From a virus: a stretch of DNA of 40,180 nucleotides. The stretch covers positions 1-40,180 of the IMG/VR virus record IMGVR_UViG_3300002835_000436; one strand, 5' to 3'. Below, one piece after another: positions 9,246 to 17,900 of this stretch. Under the pieces are notes generated by a model that saw only the letters and a list, made by a program, of their open reading frames with translations, did no database searches and was not told the origin of the DNA. Numbering within the stretch: position 1 is the first letter of the stretch; every line of letters begins with the position of its first letter. The position numbers and the translations under genes were made by a program.

Positions 9246-9469
9246 AATTCTATCTCCAGGTTTGTGTTAATTATGGTTGTGTTGTTGTCTTTAACTTCTG
9301 GGGGAATTTTTATCTTAAATTCTTCCCCCGTTTCTGAGAATAATGAAAGTTCTCCAGATAATCCGCCCCTAAAAAACGCCGCGCCACATAAAATTTTTGT
9401 CTCGCTAGAATTAAGTCGGCAGTTAAATAACGCAACAATGTTTTTAGATATATCTGCAAGGACTTTCAT
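9239..9469 (-). CDS. Small unknown tail-region protein (76 aa)
   Basis: It sits between the tail tube gene and the chaperone, with a 7-nt overlap with the chaperone start. The predicted product is mostly beta-strand-like with an acidic C-terminal half (FKIKIPPEVKDN ... INTNLEIELC), no membrane segment and no recognised motif. A weak Shine-Dalgarno-like GGATA lies upstream. It is probably translated as part of the minus-strand late operon, since the frame fills the gap exactly, but a small tail accessory role is only a guess from position. The plus-strand frame over the same bases lacks any operon context and is taken as a shadow. Confidence 0.6.
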   Translation of the reverse strand: MKVLADISKNIVALFNCRLNSSETKILCGAAFFRGGLSGELSLFSETGEEFKIKIPPEVKDNNTTIINTNLEIELC

Positions 9470-9487
9470 TTAAAATTAGTATCCTGA

Positions 9488-10201
9488 TTATGAGTAAGGG
9501 TCGACCCAAGTAAAGGAAGTCCCTTGCAAGTGAGCGGTAAAGGAATACTTTTTAACTTCGTTGTAACTACCGGGCTGGCTGTAGTCCGTAATTAAAATAG
9601 CCGCTTCAATAATTTCGCCGTCTGGATAGACAGCGTAGAAATACAATTCGCGTCCAAAATAGCCGCCATCTCTTTGGGTTTGCTTAATAAGCTGTAGCGC
9701 AGGATCTCCGCCAACTGGGGAATCGTAATGGTTTTCTACGCCAGAGAATTGGATGGTTCTATCGCTACGGATGGCCTTTTTCTCAGTTCCAGTGCCACTT
9801 AAAGTATTGGTTGTGTCCACTGTGGTTGTTTGAGCGGCCAAGGGGAACTCTTGAATCCCGTACATGGGGAGCAAATCATCAACAATCCTTGCTGTACTTC
9901 CGGTAGCGATCGCGTATTTTGAACTAAAGATGGGAATGTTAGTCGCTGTAGTCGCTACGGTCACATCTTCCGAAATGAGGACATAAGTTCGCGCTTTATC
10001 CCCATCCTTGAAGAAGGATAGTGCCATACCTGCTTTTAAGTCTGTCGCTACAGAAGCAGTACAAGTAATTACGGTCGCGCCAACAGCGACGGCTACTGTA
10101 GACGTAAGAGTTCTTGCGACTACAGTTCTTGTGCCTTTGGGCAATAGTAAGATTCCTGCACTAAAACCCTCTAAAGATGTAGTGTTGTAAGCTAAAGGCA
10201 T
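9488..10201 (-). CDS. Major tail tube protein A
   Basis: The 237-residue product has the composition and pattern of siphovirus tail tube proteins: Thr/Val/Ala-rich beta strands, a central loop region, and a C-terminal strand set with YSFTAHLQGTSFTW, typical of the end of a tube-protein beta sandwich. It would polymerise in hexameric rings around the tape measure. The start ATG at 10201 follows a clear AAAGGA ribosome binding site (TTTAAAGGAAAAAATAACT). It lies 23 nt downstream of the terminator gene and is followed by the 76-residue gene and the chaperone, the standard tail order. The N-terminal SLEGFSAGILLLPKG could be the part contacting the neighbouring ring. The family call comes from pattern and context. 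Confidence 0.75.
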   Translation of the reverse strand: MPLAYNTTSLEGFSAGILLLPKGTRTVVARTLTSTVAVAVGATVITCTASVATDLKAGMALSFFKDGDKARTYVLISEDVTVATTATNIPIFSSKYAIATGSTARIVDDLLPMYGIQEFPLAAQTTTVDTTNTLSGTGTEKKAIRSDRTIQFSGVENHYDSPVGGDPALQLIKQTQRDGGYFGRELYFYAVYPDGEIIEAAILITDYSQPGSYNEVKKYSFTAHLQGTSFTWVDPYS

Positions 10202-10224
10202 AGTTATTTTTTCCTTTAAAAAAA

Positions 10225-10599
10225 TTAAATCATCACCCTGTCGGCAATATAAATTCTTGCCTGTTCAATCACCTTTTCATCTGCCGGGGTATTCGTAAAT
10301 CTTGAAGTTACATAAGCCCTCCTAATCCTCTCTACCGCTAAACTTAAATTAGGCGTTGCTGCCCAATTTTTAAGGGTGATTTCCCAAAGTCTAGGGTGAT
10401 ATTTCATCCCAGCAGAAGATGAGCGAGGATCGCCAGATGGGATGTGGTTAATCAAAATCTCTAATCCGTTACTACTAGATGGCGGATTTACTCCGCTACC
10501 GGATACCCAAATACTAGGAATAGGAACTCCGCCTTTATATGTCCCCACAAGTCCTGTGAGCAAATTTAAAAGTTCCGTCCTTAGTTCTTTTGAGGTCAT
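10225..10599 (-). CDS. Tail terminator-like protein A
   Basis: A 124-residue protein directly upstream of the tail tube gene, the position of the tail terminator that caps the tube and joins it to the neck. The N-terminal helix (MTSKELRTELLNLLTGLVG), a strand-rich middle (LEILINHIPSG, RLWEITLKNW) and the ending ARIYIADRVMI fit the small alpha/beta fold of lambda gpU/HK97 gp10-neighbour proteins. It starts 2 nt after the stop of the preceding gene, so coupled translation is likely. Sequence similarity at this level is weak and the function rests mainly on gene order. Confidence 0.6.
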   Translation of the reverse strand: MTSKELRTELLNLLTGLVGTYKGGVPIPSIWVSGSGVNPPSSSNGLEILINHIPSGDPRSSSAGMKYHPRLWEITLKNWAATPNLSLAVERIRRAYVTSRFTNTPADEKVIEQARIYIADRVMI

Positions 10600-10601
10600 T
10601 T

Positions 10602-11018
10602 TTATCTAACGGTAAGGGAGTAAGAGTTAATTAAGCCGCCTAAATCTACGATATCTCGTGGACTTCCCACCAAGTCACCACTTTTACGAAGGGTGTATCG
10701 TGGCCAGTTCCAAATGGGACTTTTTATGGAATCTTGCATCTCGTTGCCGAAATTACTACTAAGTTCAAAAAAAGAGTTTTTAATCGCATCCCCTAATCTC
10801 TTACTTTTACTAGAGTTAAGAATTGTTCTTGAAAATTCTTCCTTAAAATTAAAGCTATCGGCAGTTACCCAAACCCAAGGCCTTGCTGGTGCGGATTCAC
10901 CACTCTTAAGAGTCCATCCCTCATGCAGTTTAGCTGCATAATCAACGTCCCACTTAAAAGTCGCTACCTGAGATTTGGGTAAATTTACAAGTTTTTCCCA
11001 ATCGTTTGTTTTTACCAT
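10602..11018 (-). CDS. HK97 gp10-like neck/tail-completion protein A
   Basis: The 138-residue product shows the layout of the HK97 gp10 family: an N-terminal YAAKLHEGW with a following PARPWVWV, a central helix (FGNEMQDSIKSP) and the ending WPRYTLRKSGDLVGSP..DLGGLINSYS, where WP.TLR.K/SG and D.G.L..S are family hallmarks. These proteins sit at the head-tail junction or complete the tail. It lies between the head-closure and tail-terminator genes with a 2-nt gap to the latter. ATG 11018 is preceded by TGATATA with no strong ribosome site. Confidence 0.7.
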   Translation of the reverse strand: MVKTNDWEKLVNLPKSQVATFKWDVDYAAKLHEGWTLKSGESAPARPWVWVTADSFNFKEEFSRTILNSSKSKRLGDAIKNSFFELSSNFGNEMQDSIKSPIWNWPRYTLRKSGDLVGSPRDIVDLGGLINSYSLTVR

Positions 11019-11045
11019 TATATCACAAGGTATAAAAAATTACAT

Positions 11046-11450
11046 TTAATTTCTCAGGGAAAGGTTTAAATATCCAAAAATAACCTCTCCAAACCTCATA
11101 GTTAAAGACGAAAAAATAGGCTGTACTATGGGTAAGAATTTAAACTTACCTACATATTCTCTATCGCCTAAATCCAAGACAGCGTTAGCCTCAATCTCTA
11201 AGTCAAAAACTAGAGGAAGAGTTGAAGGCATCCAAATATTATTATTGTTTAAAGTTAAAATATTACCCTTAAGAAAAATATCAGTAATTTGGATACCTGG
11301 CATTTGATAATGAATAGGGTTTTTGGATTGCGCCACCCTAGCAAAAACTTCTACATTAGTTTTCTCCTCAATGGGGTTGCCGTAATCATCTTCTGTAAAG
11401 CTCCCATTACCTGCGAGTAAGTTAATTTTTAAATTAGGGTTATTTAACAT
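11046..11450 (-). CDS. Head-closure-like protein A (134 aa)
   Basis: I chose the start MLNNPNLKI at 11450 because it follows the stop of the upstream gene by one base (TAAGATG); a longer frame from 11498 would overlap that gene by 47 nt. The product is beta-rich with short strands (VEVFARVAQ, IQITDIFLKG, LVFDLEIEAN, REYVGKFKFLPIV) and no membrane segment. Its place between the connector and the gp10-like gene fits a head-closure or stopper protein such as the SPP1 gp16 or HK97 gp7 group. No diagnostic motif is visible, so the role is inferred from order. Confidence 0.6.
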   Translation of the reverse strand: MLNNPNLKINLLAGNGSFTEDDYGNPIEEKTNVEVFARVAQSKNPIHYQMPGIQITDIFLKGNILTLNNNNIWMPSTLPLVFDLEIEANAVLDLGDREYVGKFKFLPIVQPIFSSLTMRFGEVIFGYLNLSLRN

Positions 11451-11451
11451 C

Positions 11452-12087
11452 TTAAGTCCGAGGTCTATATTTATAAAATAACGGCAAAAGATTAGCAAAT
11501 GGTTTTAAATCATTAAAATCTTGGTAGACTATTTTCGCTCCCTGCGAACTCTCTTCTTTAATTATCTTCTGCTCTCTATATAGAACTTCTGCGATAGCTG
11601 CAATTACAGATTTAATTTTTAATATCTCTTGGGATTGGGAAGTTGCGGAAAAATTTAAACCTGCGCTGTAAGTAATTCTTATTTCTTGAGTTACGTTATT
11701 GCTACGACTCCTTCGTATACCTCTAATAATATTGGCATTTATATAGTTAAAATTATTAAGTTCTAAACAATCTCCAATTAAAAAGTAATTTTCTGATGGT
11801 AAAACTTCCCAATTTTGGCTAACTGGGATATCACCAAAACTAACAAATAAATTATTATACCTAACTTCTACTAAATTAATTGCCGTTACGGGAGCATAAA
11901 CTAAGGCTATTTTATTTAAACCTAAAACCCTTTCTAATACATAATCCTTAATTACCAATTCCCGATTTGCGCCCAAGGATGATTCGCACAGAGATTGAGA
12001 TCGCAAAATAAGTCCTTCTAATTCTAGATTACCAAGGACGGACAGCGATGGCGAAAGATTTCTCAATTCCTGTACGGTTAAAATCAT
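11452..12087 (-). CDS. Head-tail connector/adaptor-like protein A (211 aa)
   Basis: I prefer the start MILTVQEL at 12087, because the longer frame from 12114 overlaps the preceding gene, and an AGGAAATT stretch lies upstream of 12087. The N-terminal helix TVQELRNLSPSLSVLGNLELEGLI resembles phage gp6-type connector proteins, followed by strands (REYV..-like VIKDYVLERVLGL, EIRITYSAG) and a long C-terminal helix with ILKIKSVIAAIAEVLYREQ. Such adaptors bind below the portal ring. The gene follows the capsid gene and precedes the closure gene as in HK97-like genomes. The assignment is moderate. Confidence 0.65.
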   Translation of the reverse strand: MILTVQELRNLSPSLSVLGNLELEGLILRSQSLCESSLGANRELVIKDYVLERVLGLNKIALVYAPVTAINLVEVRYNNLFVSFGDIPVSQNWEVLPSENYFLIGDCLELNNFNYINANIIRGIRRSRSNNVTQEIRITYSAGLNFSATSQSQEILKIKSVIAAIAEVLYREQKIIKEESSQGAKIVYQDFNDLKPFANLLPLFYKYRPRT

Positions 12088-12092
12088 CTTAA

Positions 12093-12338
12093 TTAATTTC
12101 CTAGCCTTGGGCAATTATCTTTGGAAAAATTTTCTGCACAAACAGGTTCGTCTGTCTGGTTAGTTTGGTATTGCGCCCCACAATTTTGGCAGTAGGGAAT
12201 ATTGTTTCTTTTGAAGTATTCTGTAGAATAAACGCCCATTGCTTTTTTTATTACTTTTGCTTCTACCGCTGGCGTTTTAGTTTTGGTTGGAGGTTTTTTA
12301 GTTTCTTCAACCGGAATATTTTCGTTTTCTTCTGGCAC
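12093..12338 (-). CDS. Small Cys-rich, zinc-ribbon-like protein (81 aa)
   Basis: Residues 1-30 are Pro/Lys/Glu-rich and probably disordered (VEETKKPPTKTKTP). The C-terminal half has CQNCG near residue 50 followed by two more cysteines (PVCAENFSKDNC), so a four-cysteine metal site is possible. It lies between the capsid and connector genes and ends 5 nt before the connector start. A tail-fold or DNA-contact role cannot be told apart from sequence. It may be a small head protein; cysteine content and position are observed, the function is not known. Confidence 0.6.
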   Translation of the reverse strand: MPEENENIPVEETKKPPTKTKTPAVEAKVIKKAMGVYSTEYFKRNNIPYCQNCGAQYQTNQTDEPVCAENFSKDNCPRLGN

Positions 12339-12367
12339 TTTCTTATCCTTAAATTTAATCTTAAAAG

Positions 12368-12393
12368 TTACCCTTAACTTAAGTTAAGGGTAA
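12368..12393 (-). terminator. Perfect 26-nt palindrome after the capsid gene; candidate attenuator
   Basis: TTACCCTTAACTT followed by its exact inverted copy forms a perfect palindrome just 3' of the capsid stop codon on the minus strand. In minus-strand RNA it would be a strong hairpin followed by CUUUUAAG, only a partial U tract, so partial termination or mRNA end protection is more likely than full termination. That would raise capsid output over downstream genes. Confidence 0.6.
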
Positions 12394-12398
12394 AAAAC

Positions 12399-14810
12399 TT
12401 AAACAGCCCTACGCGCAACTCTTAATTTAGCGCAACGGGTTTGTTGTCCTGCTGGGGAAGCTAAAGCTGCATCCAAGTCAATAACGCCAGTTTGTTCACG
12501 GCTAATCCAGATAAAAGATTCTCCCATGTTAAATGGAGTTGTACCAGAAGCGCGAACTTCCATTGGTAATGCAATACCGCGACCGACCGCACCGTAGCTA
12601 AATACGAAACAGTCTTCAGTAACGGTTGCGCCCGCGCCAAAAGTAGTTGTGTTTACGGTTGGATCAGATCCACCTGGCGCACCAACACCCCATGTATTGC
12701 CTGAGAAAATTTCAAAGCCGCAATATTGACCGACGTAACCTGAGCTTTGTCCGATTTCAATTCCAGAAGCCGCACGGAGAACGTTAGAAATATTCTGGCG
12801 TTGTTCTTCAGTTACAGGAGAGTAAAGCTTGCCTAAAGATTTCTTTAGATTGTCTAAGGATTTAGGGGGAACTGTCAAAATGTAACTGTTATTAGGCAAA
12901 GTTGGCCATTGGTCGGCGTAAAGCTGGGAATAAACAGAAGACAGGAAGTCTTCAGTTAAAGTACCGTCATCTGTTGCGGCAACGTTAGCCGGAACGGACG
13001 TTACTTCACCCTTATCGTTGTAATAAACTTTAGTTGTCTTAAAGTATTCCTTACGCACCATCAAATCTTCAAATTTGAAGTAGTGCTGCATTAATACTTT
13101 ATCCAACACTGCCATTAAGTCAATTAATGACGTAGCTTCAGTAAATTCTGGAATAAATACAGGGCGGTTGCCTACTCCTGTGCTCAAACCTAGACCCCAT
13201 TGAGCAATAGTTAATGGGACTGTGGTAATTTCCAAGCCTTGAGAATCCGTAGAAGTACCACGAGAATAATTAATGCTGGTATAGGTGTCGGTTGTGCTGA
13301 TCAGGAAGTCGTTAACATCTGTAGGATCGGCTAAATTATTAGCGCGAGGAATCAGGATGGATTTATTGGGCGCAGATGTTGAGTCATATATAGTGGAAGC
13401 AAACTGCCACCAAATATTATTGGAGTTGTGAGTTTCTCTCATTAAAGCTGAGAGAACATCCAAGAAAATTGCGCCAATGCTGCCGCTCGATCCAATAGTT
13501 GGCCCGGCCGCACGACCAGAAAGAAATCCGCCACCCTCAGAAGATTTAAAGTGATTTTCTAATTCTTTAACCAAAGGAGTGTGTTTCCAATTACGCAAAC
13601 CCTTAGTGGCTTGCTCTTCACGGAAGTGATCGTGCATGAATCTAGCTAAAACATTATGATTCCGTTGGACTGCAACCATTCCATCGTGGCGAACTTCTGT
13701 AGGTTCGGCTTTGGAACTGTTAAATAAGTCAATAAATTCTTTAGCTAAACCTTGCATGGCAAACTTTGGGGTATTTTTAACGGCGGGGACGACTTCAGAT
13801 CCGGGGCGGCCAATTAACTGCGAAATATCTTTAAGGGTATCAGCTAATTGCTGGGCTTTTAATCTCTCGGCGCGTTCTTGGTCTAATTCTTGTTTTAAGC
13901 TTGAATTTTCTGCTAAGGCTTGAGATTTTTCTTGTTCTAGAACTAAATTCATTTCCCGAACTGGAGTTACTGTTTCAAGAATTAATTTTCTAACGGCTTC
14001 TAAATCTAAGCCTTGAGGCTTCAACTCTGCTACGGCTACAATCTCCCTTTCCTCTAGCGCAGGAACGGGGTCGGGAGTTGAAGATTTAACTTCTTCTAAA
14101 GGTGTTAGTGGAGGCATATTTTTACCTTTAATTTGAATAATTTTAGGCTCATCTTTTCCATTGCGCTGTAGGCTTTTACCTACTCCTACCGTCGGGTCGG
14201 CGGGTACGCTTGCATGGGATATCTCAAATATTTCCCAATTTTTACTTATCCTGACTGGGTAATAACCCCTGTCTGCGAGTCCGTATTTTTCAATAAGAGC
14301 GGCGGCTTCTTTCTTGGGAAGTTCGGTGTATTCATCCTGTACTTGGTACATGAACGAAACACCTTTACGAGTACCCTTTTGGACTAAGTTATATAAGTCT
14401 CTACCCTCTGCGTTGTCGTCGTACTGGACATCGCAAATAGCCTTACCTTGGGAGAAATTTACCCCCATTACTAGGCCGCGTTGCAAATCCCAATTATGAT
14501 TCCAAAGAATTGGGCAGACACCTTCTGTAACCCTTTGAGTATTGCAACAGCCTGGCTCATGGGAAAGAACTTCGTAATATCTCTCATCTTCCCAGTAATC
14601 GTATCTAAGGATTGGATATTCGGAAGAAAAAACAAAACTTGCGGTTAAGTTTCCTACTACTTCTTCCCCACTCTCCTCTTCCTCCATATCCTTATTTAAA
14701 TTTAAAGATTTTGAGAAGTTGGGAAGAATTTCCAAATTAAAATATCGCGTAGCTTGACCTACGGCAATTTCACCATCCTTAAGTTCTAACCTTGCATTTT
14801 TCTCTGACAC
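12399..14810 (-). CDS. Fused prohead protease and HK97-type major capsid protein
   Basis: An 803-residue frame starts at GTG 14810. Residues about 15-215 match HK97 prohead protease (S78): ILWNHNW with His105, KGVSFMY with Ser152, and the family ending EISHASVPADP (198-206). Residues about 270-335 form a coiled coil like the HK97 delta (scaffold) domain. From about 345 to the end is the major capsid protein: an N-arm, then GGGFLSGRAAG, and a long shell domain ending CAKLRVARRAV. In most relatives protease and capsid are separate genes, so this is a fusion. A SD-like AAAGG sits 7 nt before an in-frame ATG (14117, residue 232), which could yield free capsid precursor of 572 residues. A neighbouring palindrome follows the stop. 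Confidence 0.88.
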   Translation of the reverse strand: MSEKNARLELKDGEIAVGQATRYFNLEILPNFSKSLNLNKDMEEEESGEEVVGNLTASFVFSSEYPILRYDYWEDERYYEVLSHEPGCCNTQRVTEGVCPILWNHNWDLQRGLVMGVNFSQGKAICDVQYDDNAEGRDLYNLVQKGTRKGVSFMYQVQDEYTELPKKEAAALIEKYGLADRGYYPVRISKNWEIFEISHASVPADPTVGVGKSLQRNGKDEPKIIQIKGKNMPPLTPLEEVKSSTPDPVPALEEREIVAVAELKPQGLDLEAVRKLILETVTPVREMNLVLEQEKSQALAENSSLKQELDQERAERLKAQQLADTLKDISQLIGRPGSEVVPAVKNTPKFAMQGLAKEFIDLFNSSKAEPTEVRHDGMVAVQRNHNVLARFMHDHFREEQATKGLRNWKHTPLVKELENHFKSSEGGGFLSGRAAGPTIGSSGSIGAIFLDVLSALMRETHNSNNIWWQFASTIYDSTSAPNKSILIPRANNLADPTDVNDFLISTTDTYTSINYSRGTSTDSQGLEITTVPLTIAQWGLGLSTGVGNRPVFIPEFTEATSLIDLMAVLDKVLMQHYFKFEDLMVRKEYFKTTKVYYNDKGEVTSVPANVAATDDGTLTEDFLSSVYSQLYADQWPTLPNNSYILTVPPKSLDNLKKSLGKLYSPVTEEQRQNISNVLRAASGIEIGQSSGYVGQYCGFEIFSGNTWGVGAPGGSDPTVNTTTFGAGATVTEDCFVFSYGAVGRGIALPMEVRASGTTPFNMGESFIWISREQTGVIDLDAALASPAGQQTRCAKLRVARRAV
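14115..14130 (-). promoter_or_regulatory. Possible internal ribosome site and start in the protease-capsid gene
   Basis: On the minus strand TAAAGGTAAAAATATG places AAAGG 7 nt before an in-frame ATG (Met232), between the protease and delta domains. A product from here would be 572 residues and lack the protease, the form most needed in bulk. The sequence is observed; use as a start is inferred. Confidence 0.5.
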
Positions 14811-14905
14811 TTTTTTTAAGGTTAAAAAAACTGATTAGTGCTTATTATAACATTCTTTATGGGAATGTGCTATAAACAAGTATAAATCTTTACTCCTCTA
14901 AAAAA
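14811..14905. promoter_or_regulatory. Divergent promoter region with inverted repeat (capsid / ribonucleotide reductase)
   Basis: This 95-bp gap separates the minus-strand capsid gene from the plus-strand reductase gene. An inverted repeat ACATTC-N7-GAATGT (14850-14868) is flanked by TATA on both sides. On the minus strand TATAAT (14844-14849) could be the capsid -10, and on the plus strand TATAAA (14871 or 14881) could serve the reductase. The repeat would lie between the -10 and -35 positions of the minus promoter, as an operator might. No good -35 is seen on either strand. Confidence 0.45.
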
Positions 14906-17900
14906 ATGTTTAACGAAGTTTATGCTCCGTCCGCAAAACCTGTGTTTTACCGCACTTATTCAAGAGGTAAAAAAGAGACATGGCAAGATGTTTGTGACCG
15001 GACAATTACGGCATTAATTTCTCTGGGAAAATTAACTAAGGCTGAGGGTGACTTAATTAGGCGATCGCAGGAAGAATTTAAAGTATTAAGTAGTGGAAGA
15101 TGGCTGTGGTGTGGTGGTACAGATTGGTTAAAAAAGCCAGAAAACGTTTACGGTGCTTATAATTGCTCATCCACAAACATTACAGACTGGGAAGCATTAA
15201 GCTTAATGATGAATTTGGCTATGCAGGGATGCGGGACTGGCGCAGTGTTGGAAGATAAATATATTAAAAATCTTCCTATTATAAGGAATAATTTAAGCGT
15301 AGAGATTGTTAATTTACCTGGCACTGTAAAAAAAGAAAACAGGCACGATGACACTATCGTTAGCGGCGCGCGCGGACAAGTTAACATTTTTGTTGGAGAT
15401 AGCCGTAAGGGTTGGGTAGACTCTTACCTTACACTTCTAGAGTTGTCTTCAAGGGAAGATTTAGCGAAAAACGTTAAAGTTTTCGTTTGCTTAGGTGCGG
15501 TAAGAAGTAGTGGGGAAAAACTTAAAGGCTTTGGCGGAACAGCTAATCCCATAGCTTTAGCTGGGATGTATGGAAAATTAGCTAAGATTTTAAACGGGGC
15601 TATAGGTCGCCAACTTACCGCTTTAGAGTTATGCAAGTTAATTGATGAGGCTAGTGTTACAATTGTAGCCGGAAATATAAGAAGGTCGGCGGGCATGAGA
15701 CAGGGTTCGCCAGAAGATATAGAGTTTGCGACCGCTAAAGATAACTTGTGGCAACAAGACAATGAGGGTAACTGGAAAATAGATCCTGACAAAGATTGCT
15801 TAAGAATGGCTAATCATACGTTAGTTTATCACCGTCGCCCAACTTTAGAAGAGGTCAAAAAAAGTGTGCAAAAACAATTCCACAGCGGTGAAGGTGCAAT
15901 TCAATGGGCTGGCGAAGCGGTAGCTAGAGCTAACGTGGATTTACTCTCTAATAAGGATTTAAAAAATAAGTTTTTAGACTTATACAATAAGTCCTTAAAT
16001 GAAGCATTAAATTTTTTAGCTAAGTTAGGGCTGTTGAGTATTGCTGAAGCGGAAGAAAGGATGTCTAGGTACGCTACCAACCCTTGTTTTCGTGGGGATA
16101 TGAAAATATTAACTAAAGATGGTTACAGAGCATTCGAGTCGTTGGACGGTCAAGATGTAGAGATAATTAACGCAGAGGGCAATGTTTCTCTATCTCATAT
16201 ATGGTGTTCAGGTGAAAAGGAAACCGTAAGGGTAGGAATGGGGGCTTATGGAAGTATTCACTGCACTCCAGATCACTCTTTTTTAAATATTGATGGCAAA
16301 AGAGTTGACGCATCTGAATTAAGACCGGGTGACAGATTAATGCCATTCTTAAAAGTGCCAGAGCATAAGAATAAAATATTCGTTTGTTTAGGATTTGTCC
16401 AAGGTGATGGTCAATTATCTGATTTATCTGATTTGAAAGGCGACAAAAAAGGGCAACTAGGTGTTGCTGTCAACATAGGTAAAAAGGATCAAGAAATCCT
16501 AGAATTTTTCCAAGAAACGGAAGGTTTGAAATGCAAGAAACATGGCGAAAGGCGTATTTATGTTAACGGACTGAATGAGTTAATTGACAAATACGACTTT
16601 TCTCTTTACACCCTTCCATTTCGCGCACTCCCATCCACTTATAAAGGCTGGGACTTAGACATAAAAGCATCGTTCTTGTCTGGACTTTATTCAGCTAACG
16701 GCAGTGTTCTAAAAAACGGCAGAGTGACCTTAAAGACGACCTGTAGAGAAATGGGCGAACAGATCGTTGATTCTTTAAAAGCAGACTTTGGCATAGAAGC
16801 TTATATAACCGTTAACCGTCCGACGACCGTGTCGTTCCCTAATGGTATTTACCAATGTAGAGAAAGTTACGACGTAAATATTCAGCAATACAAAGAGAGA
16901 CTTTCATTCTTCAACCAAATCAACTTTATTCATTCGTACAAGATTGATAAATTTGCCAAAACTCTCTTGGCAACCTCTCCCTCAATATCGGTAGTAGAAA
17001 AACAAGGGATTGTAAAAGTTTATGATTTTTCTGAACCAATAACGCACTGGGGTGTAGTAGAGGGCTTTGTCGCGCATAATTGCGGAGAAATTGTGGGTAA
17101 CAATTTTTTCTGCGATCTCGCTGAAGTACACCTAAACACGCTAGATGGAAAAGACTTAAATAGTTTAAGAGACTCATTTAGGGCTGCGGGTTTAATTGCA
17201 GCCGTACTATTAAATGACAAATTCCCTGACGAGAGATATCAAAAATCTAGGGAGTTAGACCCTATTGTTGGCGTTAGCTTTACTGGCTTATTTGACTTTT
17301 TCGTTAATTTATTTGGGGAAAGTTGGTTGCGCTGGTGGGAAGGCGGCAGGGAGGAATACTCAGACAGAGACTTTATCACATCAAAGGATTTAGAAAATTG
17401 GATAGAAACATTCCCAGATGAGGTAGTTGAAATTATTAACGATTGGAATAAAAGCCAAGGGAAATTTGCTATAAAACACCCCGGCGTTTGCAACGGACTA
17501 CTTTTTAAAGCCTTGGAAGAATTTTACCTGACGCTTTTTAAAGATGAAGCCCATAAAGCAGTTTGGGAATACTGTCATGCACATTCGCTTAAACGCCCCA
17601 ATAGATGTACTACGGTGCAACCAAGCGGGACTAAGAGTCTCTTAACTGGCGCGTCTCCTGGTTGGCATCCTCCAAAAGCTGCTAGATTTATCCGTCGGAT
17701 TACTTTTGGCAGAGACGATGCAGTAGCTTTAGCTTGTATGGACTATGGCTACAGTATTATTCCTTCCCAATCTTGTAAAGATGCTGAGGGTAATTTATTA
17801 AACGATCCATTTGACCCAAGAGTTACGGAATGGTTGGTAGAAATTCCCACAAAAACTAGCTGGGCGGATAACATCGGGGAAGATGTAGATATAAGCAAAT

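Noticed and set aside
11452-12114. Longer start for the connector gene at 12114
   Set aside because: It would overlap the preceding gene by 22 nt; MILTVQEL at 12087 fits the gap and has a ribosome-like AGGAAA upstream.
16085-17080. Group I intron in the reductase gene
   Set aside because: The inserted segment is in frame throughout and has intein splicing blocks at both ends, so it is removed at protein level.
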